Shown in pieces: positions 23,984 through 34,081 of a DNA stretch of 64,000 nucleotides. Positions within the stretch are counted from its first letter, which is position 1. Each line of letters opens with the position of its first letter. The stretch comes from Paraburkholderia edwinii (GTDB lineage Bacteria; Pseudomonadota; Gammaproteobacteria; Burkholderiales; Burkholderiaceae), in the NCBI RefSeq assembly GCF_019428685.1, contig NZ_CP080095.1:1054001-1118000 (forward strand), in the 5' to 3' direction. The notes beneath the pieces are model-generated. The model was not told the DNA's origin. It saw only the letters and a list, made by a program, of their open reading frames with translations, and did no database searches. Both the position numbers and the translations under genes were made by a program.

Positions 23984-26785
23984 ATGACCGATACGACGTT
24001 GTTGAGTTCCAGCTATTCGAATTACGCCTGTCGCGCGTATGCGGCGCGGCCTGAACTGGCGGAGCGCGTCGCGGCACTGGCGGCGGCGCCCATTACGCGC
24101 GAGCGGATCGACGCGCGCCTGGATGAACTGTGTGGACTGGAGGTTGAAAATCGCGCGGCCGCTGACGCATCGCTGACCGAAGAAGCACTGAAACAGGCGC
24201 TGCGGCAGTTGCGTATCGACGTGTTTTGCGCCGTGATGGAGCGCGATCTTGCCGGTCAAGCGGACGTCGCCGAAGTCACCGGCACGATGACCGACCTCGC
24301 CGAAGCCACGATCCAGCGCGCGCTCGCCGTGTTGTCGGCCGAACTCGAAGCGCAGTTCGGCGAGCCGCGCGGCCCGGACGGCGAGCGGCTCACGCTCGGC
24401 GTGGTCGGCATGGGCAAGCTGGGCGGTCGCGAGCTGAACGTGTCGTCGGATATCGATCTGATCTTCGTCTACGAAGACGACGGCGAGACGGCCGGCGGCC
24501 AGCGCGCCGCGATCGCGACGCAGGAATACTTCACGCGGCTCGGCAAGCGGCTGATCGCCGCGCTCGCCGAAGTGACGAGCGACGGCTACGTGTTTCGCGT
24601 CGATATGCGGCTGCGGCCGAACGGCGATTCGGGGCCGCTCGTATGCAGCCTCGGCATGCTCGAAGAGTATTTCTATGTGCAGGGGCGCGAGTGGGAGCGC
24701 TATGCGTGGATCAAGGGGCGTCTCGTGTCCGAGCCGGCCAGCGCCGAGGCGCGGCGCCTCGCGAAGCTGCTCGACGCGATCGTGATGCCGTTCGTCTATC
24801 GCCGCTATCTCGACTTCGGCGTGATCGGTGCGATTCGCGCGTTGCATCTGCAGATTCGCCAGGAAGCGCAGCGCCGTGCGTCGATGCGGCCGGACCAGGC
24901 CGACGACATCAAGCTTGGCCGCGGCGGCATACGCGAAATTGAATTTAGCGCACAAGTGTTTCAACTGATCCGTGGCGGCCAGGACTCGGGCTTCCGGATC
25001 CGGCCGACCCTCGCGGTGCTGCGTCATGCCCACTCGCGCGGGCTGATTGCGACGCCGGTCTGCGAGGCGCTCACCGATGCTTACCGCTTTCTGCGCGAAC
25101 TCGAACACCGGCTGCAATACCGCAACGATGCGCAGACGCATGCGATGCCGGTCGACGACGGCGAGCGCGCGAGTCTCGCGCAGTCGATGGGCTTTGCCGA
25201 CTACGCCGCGTTGATGGCGACGCTCGATGCGCACCGCGAGCGCGTCGAGCAGCAGTTCGATCAGATCTTTGCCGACAAGGCGAACGGCGAAGGCGGGCGC
25301 GCTGCGCACGACGACGGCGCGGCCGCGTGGGTGTGGAGCACCGCGCTTGCCGACGACAGCGCCGGCGACGCGCTGGCCGCGCGGCTCGTCGAACTGGGCA
25401 TTGCGGAGCCTCAAGCGCTGCTGGCACGGATGCAGGCCGTGTGGAACTCGTCGCGCTACACGGGGCTGCCCGAGCGAAGCCGCGAGCGCTTCGACATCGT
25501 CGCGCAACGCACGCTCGAAGCGGCGCGCAGGCTCGAGCCGCCGGAGCGGCGTGGCGACACCGTCGCGCGTGTATTCGATCTGCTTGAGGCGGTGAGCCGG
25601 CGCGGCGCGTATCTCGCGCTGCTCACCGAGTATCCGCAGGCGTTGCATCGGGTGCTGTCGGTGCTCGGCGTATCGCGCTGGGCGGCCGGTTACCTGATCC
25701 GCCATCCGCAGCTGCTCGACGAACTGCTCGACGACGAAGCGATGGCGAGCCCGTTCGACTGGGCCGAGTTCAAGCGCACGCTGCGCCTGCGACTCGCGGC
25801 GGCGGATGGCGTCGAACAGCAGATGGACCTGCTGCGGCACGCGCACCAGGCGGAGGTGTTCCGCATTCTGCTGATCGATCTGGCCGGCAAGCTCAGTGTC
25901 GAGCATGTGAGCGACCGCCTGTCCGAGCTCGCCGACGCGGTGCTCGACGTCACCATCGAAGCGGTCTGGAATCAGCTCGCGAAGCGCCACCGCGATGTGC
26001 CGCGGTTCGCGATCATCGCGTACGGCAAGCTCGGCGGCAAAGAGCTCGGCTACGCATCGGATCTCGATCTGATCTTTTTGTACGACGATCCGGCCGACGT
26101 CGCGCCCGATGTCTATGCGACGTTCACGCGCCGGCTGATCTCGTGGCTCACGACCGCGACCGGCGCCGGCACGCTGTTCGACATCGATCTGCGCTTGCGG
26201 CCGAATGGCGAATCAGGGCTGCTCGTCACGGATCTCGATGCGTTCCGCCGCTATCAGCTGCGCGAAGGCGACGCGGCGAATACCGCATGGGTCTGGGAGC
26301 ATCAGGCGCTGACGCGCGCGCGCTATTGCGCCGGCGACACGCAGATCGGCGCGCGCTTCGAGGCGATCCGCGAACAGGTGCTGACGATGCCGCGCGAAGC
26401 GGCGCCGCTGATGAAGGAAATCGTCGAGATGCGCGAGCGCGTCGAGGCCGGTCATCCGAATCGCACGCCGCTTTTCGACCTGAAGCACGACCGCGGCGGG
26501 ATGGTCGATATCGAGTTCACGGTGCAGTACTGGGTGCTGCTGCATGCGGCGCGCGATCCGGAGCTGATCCGCAATACCGGCAATATCGCGTTGCTGCGCG
26601 AGGTGTCGCGGTTTGGGCTGATGAGCGGCGACGAAGCGGAGACGGTCGGCGCCGCTTACCGGCGGTACCGGAAGCTGCAGCATCAGTTGCGGCTCGACGG
26701 CATGGAGAAGGCGCGGGTCGAGACGGAAACGGTCAGCGCGGAGCGGGAAGCGGTGTTGCAGCTTTGGAAGCGGGTGTTTGGGTAA
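23984..26785 (+). CDS. glnE: Bifunctional glutamine synthetase adenylyltransferase/deadenylase GlnE
   Basis: A 933-residue enzyme with two nucleotidyltransferase domains that adenylylates or deadenylylates glutamine synthetase in response to PII and glutamine. The deadenylase-type motif GMGKLGGRELNVSSDIDL is at residues 143-160 and the adenylyltransferase motif AYGKLGGKELGYASDLDL near residue 680. HDRGGMVDIEFTVQYWVL is near the C-terminus. I chose the ATG at 23984 (MTDTTLLSSS); the in-frame extension to 23771 overlaps the divergent promoter region. It is convergent with recN. Confidence 0.96.
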   Translation: MTDTTLLSSSYSNYACRAYAARPELAERVAALAAAPITRERIDARLDELCGLEVENRAAADASLTEEALKQALRQLRIDVFCAVMERDLAGQADVAEVTGTMTDLAEATIQRALAVLSAELEAQFGEPRGPDGERLTLGVVGMGKLGGRELNVSSDIDLIFVYEDDGETAGGQRAAIATQEYFTRLGKRLIAALAEVTSDGYVFRVDMRLRPNGDSGPLVCSLGMLEEYFYVQGREWERYAWIKGRLVSEPASAEARRLAKLLDAIVMPFVYRRYLDFGVIGAIRALHLQIRQEAQRRASMRPDQADDIKLGRGGIREIEFSAQVFQLIRGGQDSGFRIRPTLAVLRHAHSRGLIATPVCEALTDAYRFLRELEHRLQYRNDAQTHAMPVDDGERASLAQSMGFADYAALMATLDAHRERVEQQFDQIFADKANGEGGRAAHDDGAAAWVWSTALADDSAGDALAARLVELGIAEPQALLARMQAVWNSSRYTGLPERSRERFDIVAQRTLEAARRLEPPERRGDTVARVFDLLEAVSRRGAYLALLTEYPQALHRVLSVLGVSRWAAGYLIRHPQLLDELLDDEAMASPFDWAEFKRTLRLRLAAADGVEQQMDLLRHAHQAEVFRILLIDLAGKLSVEHVSDRLSELADAVLDVTIEAVWNQLAKRHRDVPRFAIIAYGKLGGKELGYASDLDLIFLYDDPADVAPDVYATFTRRLISWLTTATGAGTLFDIDLRLRPNGESGLLVTDLDAFRRYQLREGDAANTAWVWEHQALTRARYCAGDTQIGARFEAIREQVLTMPREAAPLMKEIVEMRERVEAGHPNRTPLFDLKHDRGGMVDIEFTVQYWVLLHAARDPELIRNTGNIALLREVSRFGLMSGDEAETVGAAYRRYRKLQHQLRLDGMEKARVETETVSAEREAVLQLWKRVFG

Positions 26786-26810
26786 CGCGCGAGCTGCTCG
26801 AGTTCTTGGG

Positions 26811-26875
26811 AGGGGTTTTATAGCGGCTATGAAGGGTTTTAAAGCGGCTATGAAGCGGCTATGAAGCGGCTGCGA
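26811..26875 (+). repeat. 11-bp and 21-bp imperfect tandem repeats after glnE
   Basis: A 21-bp module ending AGCGGCTATGA occurs twice (to 26832 and 26853), and the 11-bp unit AGCGGCTATGA is then repeated (26854-26864 and, degenerate, 26865-26875). It lies 25 bp after the glnE stop in the convergent glnE-recN gap. No T-tract terminator is present. Confidence 0.8.
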
Positions 26876-26930
26876 AGCGCAGGGCCGCCTTGGTATGGGA
26901 CGGCCCCGCTGCTTCGTTAGCGTGTGAAGG

Positions 26931-28622
26931 TTATGCGGTCAGCATTTCCTTCGCGTGCTTGCGCGTCGTTGCGGTGATCTCGAGGCCACCGAGCATCCGC
27001 GCGACTTCCTCGATCCGGCTCGCCCTGTCGAGCGGCGTGACGGTGCTGAACGTCGAGCTCTTGCTGCCCTTGCCGTTTTTGCCGTTCGTGCTCTTCGCGA
27101 CCTGGAAGTGATGGTCGCCGCGCGCGGCGACTTGCGGCAAGTGCGTCACGCACAACACCTGACGGTCGTGGCCCAGCTGATGCAACAGCCGCCCGACCAC
27201 TTCCGCGACGCCGCCGCCGATGCCGGTATCGACTTCGTCGAAGATCAGCGTCGGCGTCGGGCTCGCCGTGCTCGCGATCACCGCGAGCGCAAGGCTGATA
27301 CGCGCAAGCTCGCCGCCCGACGCGACTTTCGCGAGCGGCCGCAACGGCACGCCGGCATGGCCGGCCACGCGGAACTCGATCTGCTCGAGCCCATGCGCGC
27401 CGCCTTCCGGCAACGCGACCAGCGACACTTCGAAGCTGCCGCCTGCCATCGACAGTTCCTGCATGCCGGTGGTTACCGCGGAGCCGAGGGCCTTTGCGGC
27501 TTTTCCGCGCGCCTTCGACAACTGCTTCGCTTCTGCGAGATACGCGTCCTTCGCTTTGCTCTCGACGGCGCGCAGGCTGTCGAGGTCAGCGGCGGCGTCG
27601 AGCGCGTCCAGCTGCGCGCGGCGCGCCTGATGTTCTTCAGGCAATGATTCGGGCTGCAGCCGGAATTTGCGCGCCGCCGAATGCAATGCGTCGAGACGCT
27701 TCTCGACTTCCGCGAGCCGGTCGGGGTCGAGTTCAAGCCGCTGCGCATAGTGCGACAGCGAGTACGACGCTTCCTGCAACTGGATCTCGGCCGGTTCGAG
27801 CGCGGCGAGCGCATCGTTGAGCGCCGGGTCGATTTCCGCGAGATCGCGCAGCTTCGAGATAATCGCGCCGAGGTGCGTGAGCATCGCGTCGTCGGATTCG
27901 GACAGTGCCGCGAGCGCGCCCTGCACACCATCGATCAGATTCGCGGAATGCGACAGACGCCGGTGTTCGTTATTCACCTCCTCCCATTCGCCGGGCTGCG
28001 GCGCGAGCTTGTCGAGCTCGGCGAGCTGCCATGCGAGCCGTTCGCGTTCGAGCTGCAGTTCGCGGTCGCGCGACTGCGCGTGCTCGACGGCCTGCGCCGC
28101 ATCGCGCCAGCCGCGCCACGCGCGCGACACGGCAGCGGCCACGTCGGCGAGCCCCGCATGCGTATCGAACAGCTCGCGCTGCGCGTCAGGGCGCATTAGC
28201 AATTGATGCGCATGCTGGCCGTGGATGTCGACCAGCATTTCGCCAAGCTCGCGCAACTGCGTAAGTGTTGCGACCGTGCCGTTGATGAAGGCCCGCGAGC
28301 GGCCGTTCGCATCGATCACGCGGCGCAGCAGGACGGTGCCGTCCTGCGCTTCGTCGTCTTCGGGCTGTGCGGCGAAAGCCTGCTCGTCGAGCCATTGGTC
28401 GACCAGCGTGTGCGTGTCGAATTCGGCGGTGATGTCGGCCCGTGTTTCGCCGGTGCGCACGACGCTCGCGTCGGCGCGCGCGCCGAGCGTCAGGGCAAGC
28501 GCGTCGATCAGGATCGACTTGCCGGCGCCGGTTTCACCGGAGAAGACCGTAAAGCCGCTGTCGAATTCGAGGTCGAGTGCGGCGACGATGACGAAATCGC
28601 GAATCGAGAGGTGGCGAAGCAT
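26931..28622 (-). CDS. recN: DNA repair protein RecN
   Basis: A 563-residue SMC-like ATPase acting in double-strand break repair. The Walker A motif FSGETGAGKSILIDAL starts near residue 27 and Walker B is in TLIFDEVDTGIGG. The ABC signature KVASGGELARISLAL precedes it, and a coiled-coil region fills the middle. The length is typical. It is followed upstream (minus strand) by nadK, the usual nadK-recN order. LexA control is common for recN, but I did not find a convincing box. Confidence 0.96.
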   Translation of the reverse strand: MLRHLSIRDFVIVAALDLEFDSGFTVFSGETGAGKSILIDALALTLGARADASVVRTGETRADITAEFDTHTLVDQWLDEQAFAAQPEDDEAQDGTVLLRRVIDANGRSRAFINGTVATLTQLRELGEMLVDIHGQHAHQLLMRPDAQRELFDTHAGLADVAAAVSRAWRGWRDAAQAVEHAQSRDRELQLERERLAWQLAELDKLAPQPGEWEEVNNEHRRLSHSANLIDGVQGALAALSESDDAMLTHLGAIISKLRDLAEIDPALNDALAALEPAEIQLQEASYSLSHYAQRLELDPDRLAEVEKRLDALHSAARKFRLQPESLPEEHQARRAQLDALDAAADLDSLRAVESKAKDAYLAEAKQLSKARGKAAKALGSAVTTGMQELSMAGGSFEVSLVALPEGGAHGLEQIEFRVAGHAGVPLRPLAKVASGGELARISLALAVIASTASPTPTLIFDEVDTGIGGGVAEVVGRLLHQLGHDRQVLCVTHLPQVAARGDHHFQVAKSTNGKNGKGSKSSTFSTVTPLDRASRIEEVARMLGGLEITATTRKHAKEMLTA

Positions 28623-28766
28623 GGAGTCGGCTTGTTTGTGGTGTCCGGCAGCGTGCGGGTTGGGTAGGGGAATTGTGCGGCGGTTCGTGAGGTTCGCGTC
28701 GATCCGGGCGATTCGTGCGGTCTGGCTGGTCCGGATGGTGCGGGATCGTCCTGAAGACTCACGGGA

Positions 28767-29675
28767 TCAGTCGCTGTCTTCTTCATCGCTCTCATGCGAC
28801 GGGTATTCGTTCCAGTGCAGCTTCTTGCGCAGCGTCGCGTAGTAGCTGTAGCCGACCGGATGCAGGAACGGCACCATATGGCGCGAGCGCCGCACCTCGA
28901 TCGTGTCGTTCAGTTCGAGCGACGTGAACGACTGCATGTCGAAATTCACATTGACATCGCGGCCCGACACGATCTGGATGCTGACATTCGAATGGTCCGG
29001 AAGCACGATCGGCCGGTTCGACAGCGCATGCGGCGCGATCGGCACGAGCACGATGCCGTCGAGCTGCGGATGCAGGATCGGCCCGTTCGTCGAAAGCGCA
29101 TAGGCGGTCGAACCGGTCGGCGTGGCGACGATCAGCCCGTCCGAGCGCTGGTTGTACATGAAGCGACCGTCCACCGACACGCGCAGTTCCACCATGCCCG
29201 ACACGCCGCTGCGGTTCACGACCACGTCGTTGAACGCGAGCGCATGGTAGAGCGGCTCGCCCGCGCGCATGATGCGTGCCTCGAGCAGCGTACGCTCCTC
29301 GCGCTCGAAACTGCCGCCGAGCATCTGCACGACGATCTTCTGCATGTCCGAGATCGGGATGTCGGTGATAAAGCCCAGGCGCCCGTGGTTGATGCCAATC
29401 AACGGTGTCTTGTACGGCGCGAGCTGGCGGCCGATGCCGAGCATCGTGCCGTCGCCGCCGAGCACGACCGCGACGTCGGCGCGCGCGCCGATCTCCGCGG
29501 GCCGCAGCGCCGGATAGCCGGTGACGCCGATCTCCTGAGCGATCTGCGCTTCGAATACGACGTCGAACCCGCGTCTGGCGATGCAGGACGCGAGTTGAGT
29601 CAGCGGCTCGCCGATGCCGGGCGTCTGCGGGCGCCCGACGAGCGCAACGGTCTTGAACTGGCTGGTAACTTGCAT
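28767..29675 (-). CDS. nadK: NAD kinase
   Basis: A 302-residue ATP-dependent NAD kinase that makes NADP. The catalytic GGDGTMLG motif is at residues 73-80, followed by [14 protein letters not shown] and the conserved [17 protein letters not shown] and [11 protein letters not shown]. It is divergent from hrcA by about 310 bp and precedes recN on the same strand. Length and motifs are standard. Confidence 0.96.
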   Translation of the reverse strand: MQVTSQFKTVALVGRPQTPGIGEPLTQLASCIARRGFDVVFEAQIAQEIGVTGYPALRPAEIGARADVAVVLGGDGTMLGIGRQLAPYKTPLIGINHGRLGFITDIPISDMQKIVVQMLGGSFEREERTLLEARIMRAGEPLYHALAFNDVVVNRSGVSGMVELRVSVDGRFMYNQRSDGLIVATPTGSTAYALSTNGPILHPQLDGIVLVPIAPHALSNRPIVLPDHSNVSIQIVSGRDVNVNFDMQSFTSLELNDTIEVRRSRHMVPFLHPVGYSYYATLRKKLHWNEYPSHESDEEDSD

Positions 29676-29986
29676 GCTGGCATTACACCATAGCTGCGGG
29701 CCGAAAAGAACCGTCGCCCCGCGCCGGAGGAACGGGCGCGGCGGGCCGAAGGCGCGGTCGTGGCAGGCATCGGCGCGAGTGAGCGCCGCTGGCTTGCATG
29801 TAGCCGATTATCGTTAGAATGGTGAAGCGCTGATGACAACGGCTGGCGCTTGCCCTCGCAAGCGCGCGAGCGAGCACCTGCGCGGTGCGCTTCGCATGGC
29901 GCGGTGGCGCAATGCATTGCGGGGCGCGCGCTGCAGGTACGCTTAACGCTCGCGGCAGCGTCGTCATTGAGCTAAAATTTTTCGCC

Positions 29987-31021
29987 ATGTTAGATCCTCG
30001 CGCACAAACCCTCCTCAAAACGCTGATCGAGCGGTATATCGCCGAAGGTCAGCCGGTCGGCTCGCGCACGTTGTCGCGGTTCTCCGGGCTTGAACTGAGC
30101 CCGGCCACCATCCGCAACGTGATGTCCGACCTCGAGGAGCTCGGTCTCGTCATCAGCCCGCATACGTCGGCTGGACGCATTCCGACGCCGCGCGGTTACC
30201 GGCTTTTCGTCGACACGATGCTGACCGTCGAATCGGTCGCCGACGAAGAGGCGGTCACACGGGCCGTCAAAAAGACGTTGCAGCCCGACACGCTGCAGAC
30301 GGGCGAGCCGCAAAAAATCGTCGCGGCCGCGGCGAGCGTGCTGTCCAACCTTTCCCAATTCGCCGGCGTCGTGCTGACGCCGCGTCGCAGCCACGTATTC
30401 AAGCAGATCGAATTCATGCGTTTGTCCGACAAGCGCATTCTGCTCATCATCGTGACGCCCGAAGGCGACGTGCAGAACCGGATGATGGCGACGCAGCGCG
30501 ACTATTCGCCGGCCGAACTCATCGAAGCGTCGAACTACATCAATGCGCATTTCGCCGGCCTGTCGTTCGACGAAGTGCGCCGCCGGTTGCGCGAAGAGAT
30601 CGACCAGCTGCGCGGCGACATGACGACGCTGATGCATGCCGCGGTTACTGCGAGCACCGACGAAACCGATACCGGCGAAACTGTATTGATTTCGGGTGAA
30701 CGCAAGCTGCTCGAAGTGGCCGACCTTTCCTCGGACATGGCGCGGCTGCGCAAGCTGTTCGATGTGTTCGACCAAAAGACCAGCCTCCTTCAATTGCTCG
30801 ACGTATCGAGCCACGCCCAAGGCGTGCAGATTTTCATCGGCGGCGAGTCGAATCTCGTGCCGATTGAGGAAATGAGCGTGGTGACGGCGCCGTACGAAGT
30901 GAACGGTACGATCGTCGGCACGCTCGGCGTAATCGGACCGACACGCATGGCTTATAACCGCGTGATTCCGATTGTCGATATCACGGCGCGCCTGCTTTCG
31001 TTGACGCTGAGTCAGCAGTGA
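29987..31021 (+). CDS. hrcA: Heat-inducible transcription repressor HrcA
   Basis: A 344-residue repressor of the heat-shock response that binds CIRCE elements. The N-terminal winged helix shows [21 protein letters not shown], followed by [22 protein letters not shown] chose the ATG at 29987 ([10 protein letters not shown]), which matches the family. No CIRCE element is visible in the window, so its target is probably groESL elsewhere. The TGA stop begins an 11-bp tandem repeat that duplicates it. It heads the hrcA-hemH-hslR-grpE-dnaK-dnaJ block. Confidence 0.95.
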   Translation: MLDPRAQTLLKTLIERYIAEGQPVGSRTLSRFSGLELSPATIRNVMSDLEELGLVISPHTSAGRIPTPRGYRLFVDTMLTVESVADEEAVTRAVKKTLQPDTLQTGEPQKIVAAAASVLSNLSQFAGVVLTPRRSHVFKQIEFMRLSDKRILLIIVTPEGDVQNRMMATQRDYSPAELIEASNYINAHFAGLSFDEVRRRLREEIDQLRGDMTTLMHAAVTASTDETDTGETVLISGERKLLEVADLSSDMARLRKLFDVFDQKTSLLQLLDVSSHAQGVQIFIGGESNLVPIEEMSVVTAPYEVNGTIVGTLGVIGPTRMAYNRVIPIVDITARLLSLTLSQQ

Positions 31022-31054
31022 ATCGGCAGTGAGCCAGCAGTGAATCGGCCAGTA
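31011..31054 (+). repeat. 11-bp x4 degenerate tandem repeat spanning the hrcA stop codon
   Basis: Units GTCAGCAGTGA (31011-31021), ATCGGCAGTGA, GCCAGCAGTGA and ATCGGCCAGTA. The first contains the hrcA TGA and the stop is repeated in the next two. Confidence 0.8.
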
Positions 31055-31173
31055 GGTGCCTCCCTGTGCGGTATGCCGCACGTTTCCATGCATATACCTG
31101 CCTTCATGATGCTGCGTTGTGCGGTGCTTGCCAATCTGCCGAATGGCCAGGTTTCGGCCACGAACCGCGCCGC

Positions 31174-31179
31174 TATAAT
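31174..31179 (+). promoter_or_regulatory. Likely -10 box of the hemH promoter
   Basis: A perfect TATAAT 116 bp before the hemH ATG. The candidate -35 (TTTCGG at 31152-31157, 16-bp spacer) is weak. Confidence 0.4.
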
Positions 31180-31294
31180 GGCCTTCACCTGAAACGTTGC
31201 CGCCTTCGATCGCATGGAGCGATCTCAGACGGTCTCGAGCGGCCGTACGCGCGCTCACCTTTGCCACATAGCCCTTTGCCTCTGCCCGTTATTT

Positions 31295-32365
31295 ATGCGC
31301 TTTGATCTCGAGCGGCCACTGCAGTCTGCTGTCGCACACCGCGTCGCGGTTCTGCTGATCAACCTCGGTACGCCCGATGCACCGACGACGGGCGCGGTGC
31401 GGCGCTATCTCGCGCAGTTTCTGTCCGATCCGCGCGTGGTCGAAATTCCGGCGGCGCTATGGCAGATCATTCTTCGCACGGTGATCCTGCCGTTTCGCAG
31501 TCCCGCTTCGGCGAAGAAGTATGCAGCGGTATGGATGCCCGAAGGGTCGCCGCTCAGGGTCTACACCGAAAAGCAGGTGGAAGCGCTGCGCCAGTTATTG
31601 CACGCGAACGACTACACGGTGATCGTCGACTACGCGATGCGCTACGGCACGCCTGACATCCCGGCCATGTTGAATCAGCTGAAGCTGGCGGGCGCCGAGC
31701 GTGTATTGCTGATGCCGATGTATCCGCAATACTCGTCGTCGACCACCGCCACCGCTTTCGACGCGGCGTTCGGCGCGCTAAAGCGGATGCGCAATCAACT
31801 CGAAATCCGCACCGTGCGTCACTATGCGGATCATCCCGCGTATATCGCCGCGCTCGCGGCGCAGGTGAATCACTACTGGCATGTGCACGGGCGTCCGGAT
31901 TTTGCGGCCGGGGACAAGCTGGTGTTGAGTTTTCACGGTGTGCCCAAACGTACGCTGGACCTGGGCGATCCCTACCACGAGCAGTGTCAGCAAACGGCAG
32001 CGCTGCTGATGCATGCGCTGGAACTGACACCGGTCGAGTGCCGCGTGACGTTTCAGTCCCGCTTCGGCAAGGCCGAATGGCTGCAGCCCTATACCGCGCC
32101 GACAGCCAAAGAACTCGGTGCGGCTGGTGTGCGTCGTATCGATGTGTTTTGTCCGGGCTTTACCGCCGACTGCCTCGAAACCATCGAGGAAATCGGCATG
32201 GAAGTGCGCGATGAATTCACGCACGCGGGCGGCAAGGAGTTTCACCGCATTGCTTGCCTCAATGCGTCGCCGGCCTGGATCGCCGCGCTTGGCGAGATCG
32301 TCGCGCAGCATCTGCAAGGGTGGCCCGTGCAGGAAAGTGCGCGGCAAGCGGCGGTCGCTCCGTGA
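31295..32365 (+). CDS. hemH: Ferrochelatase
   Basis: A 356-residue enzyme that inserts Fe(II) into protoporphyrin IX. The N-terminal [20 protein letters not shown] and [12 protein letters not shown] are conserved; the catalytic His is in [18 protein letters not shown], and the C-terminal Glu/[17 protein letters not shown] signature is present. I chose the ATG at 31295 ([10 protein letters not shown]) over an extension to 31214. It lies between hrcA and hslR, the normal Burkholderiales order. Confidence 0.95.
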   Translation: MRFDLERPLQSAVAHRVAVLLINLGTPDAPTTGAVRRYLAQFLSDPRVVEIPAALWQIILRTVILPFRSPASAKKYAAVWMPEGSPLRVYTEKQVEALRQLLHANDYTVIVDYAMRYGTPDIPAMLNQLKLAGAERVLLMPMYPQYSSSTTATAFDAAFGALKRMRNQLEIRTVRHYADHPAYIAALAAQVNHYWHVHGRPDFAAGDKLVLSFHGVPKRTLDLGDPYHEQCQQTAALLMHALELTPVECRVTFQSRFGKAEWLQPYTAPTAKELGAAGVRRIDVFCPGFTADCLETIEEIGMEVRDEFTHAGGKEFHRIACLNASPAWIAALGEIVAQHLQGWPVQESARQAAVAP

Positions 32366-32463
32366 GCGAAATGTGCGGGCATGCTACCTGCGCCGGTTAT
32401 CGCGTAACCCGCTTCGTGTCCTGCGGCATGTCAAGACGCACGAGGCGTTTGAATGACTGATAG

Positions 32464-32871
32464 ATGAACTACAAGATTTCGACTGAACCCGGCGCCCGGT
32501 TGCGCATCGATAAATGGTTGTGGGCGGCGCGCTTCTTCAAGACGCGGTCGCTCGCGGCAGATGCGGTCGAGAAGGGGCGGGTGCGTATCGGCGGTGCGAG
32601 CGTCAAACCCGCGAAGGACGTGCGGGTGGGCGACCTCGTCGAGATCGAAATCGAGCGGATCGTCTGGCAGGTGCAGGTACTGGGCGTGTGCGATGTGCGA
32701 GGGCCGGCGTCGGTCGCGCAGACGCTCTATGCCGAAACGGACGAGGGCCGGACCAAACGGCAAGCGGAACTCGAGCGGCGCAAGCACTTCCGGGAGCCGA
32801 CGGCCACGTTGCACGGACGGCCGACGAAACGCGACCGGCGCGTTATCGACAAATTTTCAGGTGGGGATTGA
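32464..32871 (+). CDS. hslR: Heat-shock RNA-binding protein Hsp15 (S4 domain)
   Basis: A 135-residue S4-domain protein. The S4 core LRIDKWLWAARFFKTRSLAA and VEKGRVRIGGASVKPAKDV is at residues 13-55, with a basic C-terminus (GRPTKRDRRVIDKF). Hsp15 binds 50S subunits carrying a stalled nascent chain and returns them to use. It lies in the heat-shock cluster. Its last 29 bp overlap the end of a small minus-strand ORF (32843-33004). Confidence 0.92.
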   Translation: MNYKISTEPGARLRIDKWLWAARFFKTRSLAADAVEKGRVRIGGASVKPAKDVRVGDLVEIEIERIVWQVQVLGVCDVRGPASVAQTLYAETDEGRTKRQAELERRKHFREPTATLHGRPTKRDRRVIDKFSGGD

Positions 32872-33004
32872 ACAGCGACTCCATCGTCGCGTGCACACCG
32901 CCGTATTCGGTGGTGTGATCGTTGACGGCGCCGGACATGCAGATGGTCGTGGTTCCCGCGATGAGCACCAAGGCGACCACCGATATTGCGAAGGTCAGTT
33001 TCAC
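32843..33004 (-). CDS. Small exported or membrane protein ORF (53 aa), GTG start
   Basis: A GTG start at 33004 follows a strong ribosome binding site (AAGGGGAG on the minus strand, 4 bp upstream). The 53-residue product starts with a classic signal or membrane segment, KLTFAISVVALVLIAGTTT, followed by a short polar region with Cys22 and Cys52 and the tail HLKICR. Its 3' end overlaps hslR convergently. I do not recognise a family; the strong start signal and signal-peptide pattern make it a plausible real gene. Confidence 0.6.
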   Translation of the reverse strand: MKLTFAISVVALVLIAGTTTICMSGAVNDHTTEYGGVHATMESLFNPHLKICR

Positions 33005-33402
33005 GGTACTCCCCTTGGAGATGCAAGACGGGAAACGGGCGGTTCACGGTGGTAAGCGATACGTCAGATTAGGGTAAACATGCCTTTTCCGACGTACTCA
33101 ATGAGTTTAGGCCACTCGCGGATCGCACTCAATCTCAATATGATGACGGGCGAGTCATGGTTGTAACGGCGAGTTTCTCCCGTCATTTTTTGCCCCGTCG
33201 CGGTGCAAAAAGGGCTGGCGAACCGCTTGAAACCGGTGGCGCACAACCTCATCTGCACCGCTGTCGAGCAGTCAGCATGTTGTAGATTTGCAACGCCATT
33301 GCGCGCATACGAGCGGACCGGTAAAACGGCCGGTTCATGCGAAGCACCCGGCGACATGCGGGCCGCTTTAATAGTTTTAATTCTTTATCGACTTTCAGCG
33401 AC
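33005..33402. other. 398-bp gap ahead of grpE
   Basis: It holds the upstream region of the small minus-strand ORF at its left end and the grpE promoter in the middle. The AT content is somewhat raised near 33060-33200. No other gene is supported. Confidence 0.5.
33226..33254 (+). promoter_or_regulatory. Sigma-32 (heat-shock) promoter for grpE
   Basis: CTTGAAA (33226-33232), a 14-bp spacer and CCTCATCT (33247-33254), very close to the sigma-32 consensus CTTGAAA-N11-16-CCCCATnT. It lies about 150 bp before the grpE ATG. Confidence 0.7.
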
Positions 33403-33990
33403 ATGGAAAACACGCAAGAGAAACCGACGAGCCAGAATCCCACGCCCGCCGACGATGCAGCGCGCCAGGCCGCCGATGCCGCCGCGCAGCAACCTGCGGG
33501 CGCCGCCAACGCCGCCAATGCCGATACCCAGGCAGCGGGCGGCGACGCCGCACTCGCTGAAGCGCAGGCGAAGGTCACCGAATTGCAGGAGAGCTTCCTC
33601 CGCGCGAAGGCCGAAACCGAAAACGTGCGTCGCCGCGCGCAGGAAGACATCGCGAAGGCGCACAAATTTGCGATCGAGAATTTCGCCGAACATCTGCTAC
33701 CGGTCATCGATAGCCTCGAAGCGGCCGTCGCGCACTCGTCGGACGACCTCGCCAAGGTGCGCGAAGGCGTCGAACTGACGTTGCGCCAGCTGACGGGGGC
33801 GCTCGAAAAAGGGCGCGTGATGGCAATCAATCCGGTCGGCGAGAAGTTCGACCCGCATCGCCACCAGGCCATCTCGATGGTGCCGGCCGAGCAGGAAGCG
33901 AACACGGTCGTCGCCGTGCTGCAGAAGGGCTACGTCATTAACGACCGGGTGCTGCGCCCGGCGCTGGTCACGGTTGCGGCGCCGAAGTAA
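33403..33990 (+). CDS. grpE: Nucleotide exchange factor GrpE
   Basis: A 195-residue GrpE, the nucleotide exchange factor of DnaK. A low-complexity Ala/Gln/Asn-rich N-terminus (to about residue 50) leads into the long dimerisation helix ([20 protein letters not shown]). The C-terminal beta domain has [18 protein letters not shown] and [19 protein letters not shown] chose the ATG at 33403 ([10 protein letters not shown]). A sigma-32 promoter lies upstream and dnaK is 0.7 kb downstream. Confidence 0.95.
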   Translation: MENTQEKPTSQNPTPADDAARQAADAAAQQPAGAANAANADTQAAGGDAALAEAQAKVTELQESFLRAKAETENVRRRAQEDIAKAHKFAIENFAEHLLPVIDSLEAAVAHSSDDLAKVREGVELTLRQLTGALEKGRVMAINPVGEKFDPHRHQAISMVPAEQEANTVVAVLQKGYVINDRVLRPALVTVAAPK

Positions 33991-33995
33991 GCGCG

Positions 33996-34018
33996 GCGCC
34001 ATTCCTTCCGGCGCTTTT
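33996..34018 (+). terminator. Weak possible terminator after grpE
   Basis: GCGCC (33996-34000) and GGCGC (34010-34014) with a 9-nt loop, followed by four T residues. The stem is short; partial termination is possible. Confidence 0.35.
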
Positions 34019-34081
34019 ATCCGGCTTTTTCATCCGGTATCCAACGCTTAACGCATTCCAGGTTCTTTGCATTCTCGCTTT

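Noticed and set aside
23753..25990. A 745-codon minus-strand open frame opposite glnE
   Set aside because: No ribosome binding site or motif; glnE signatures occupy the plus strand throughout.
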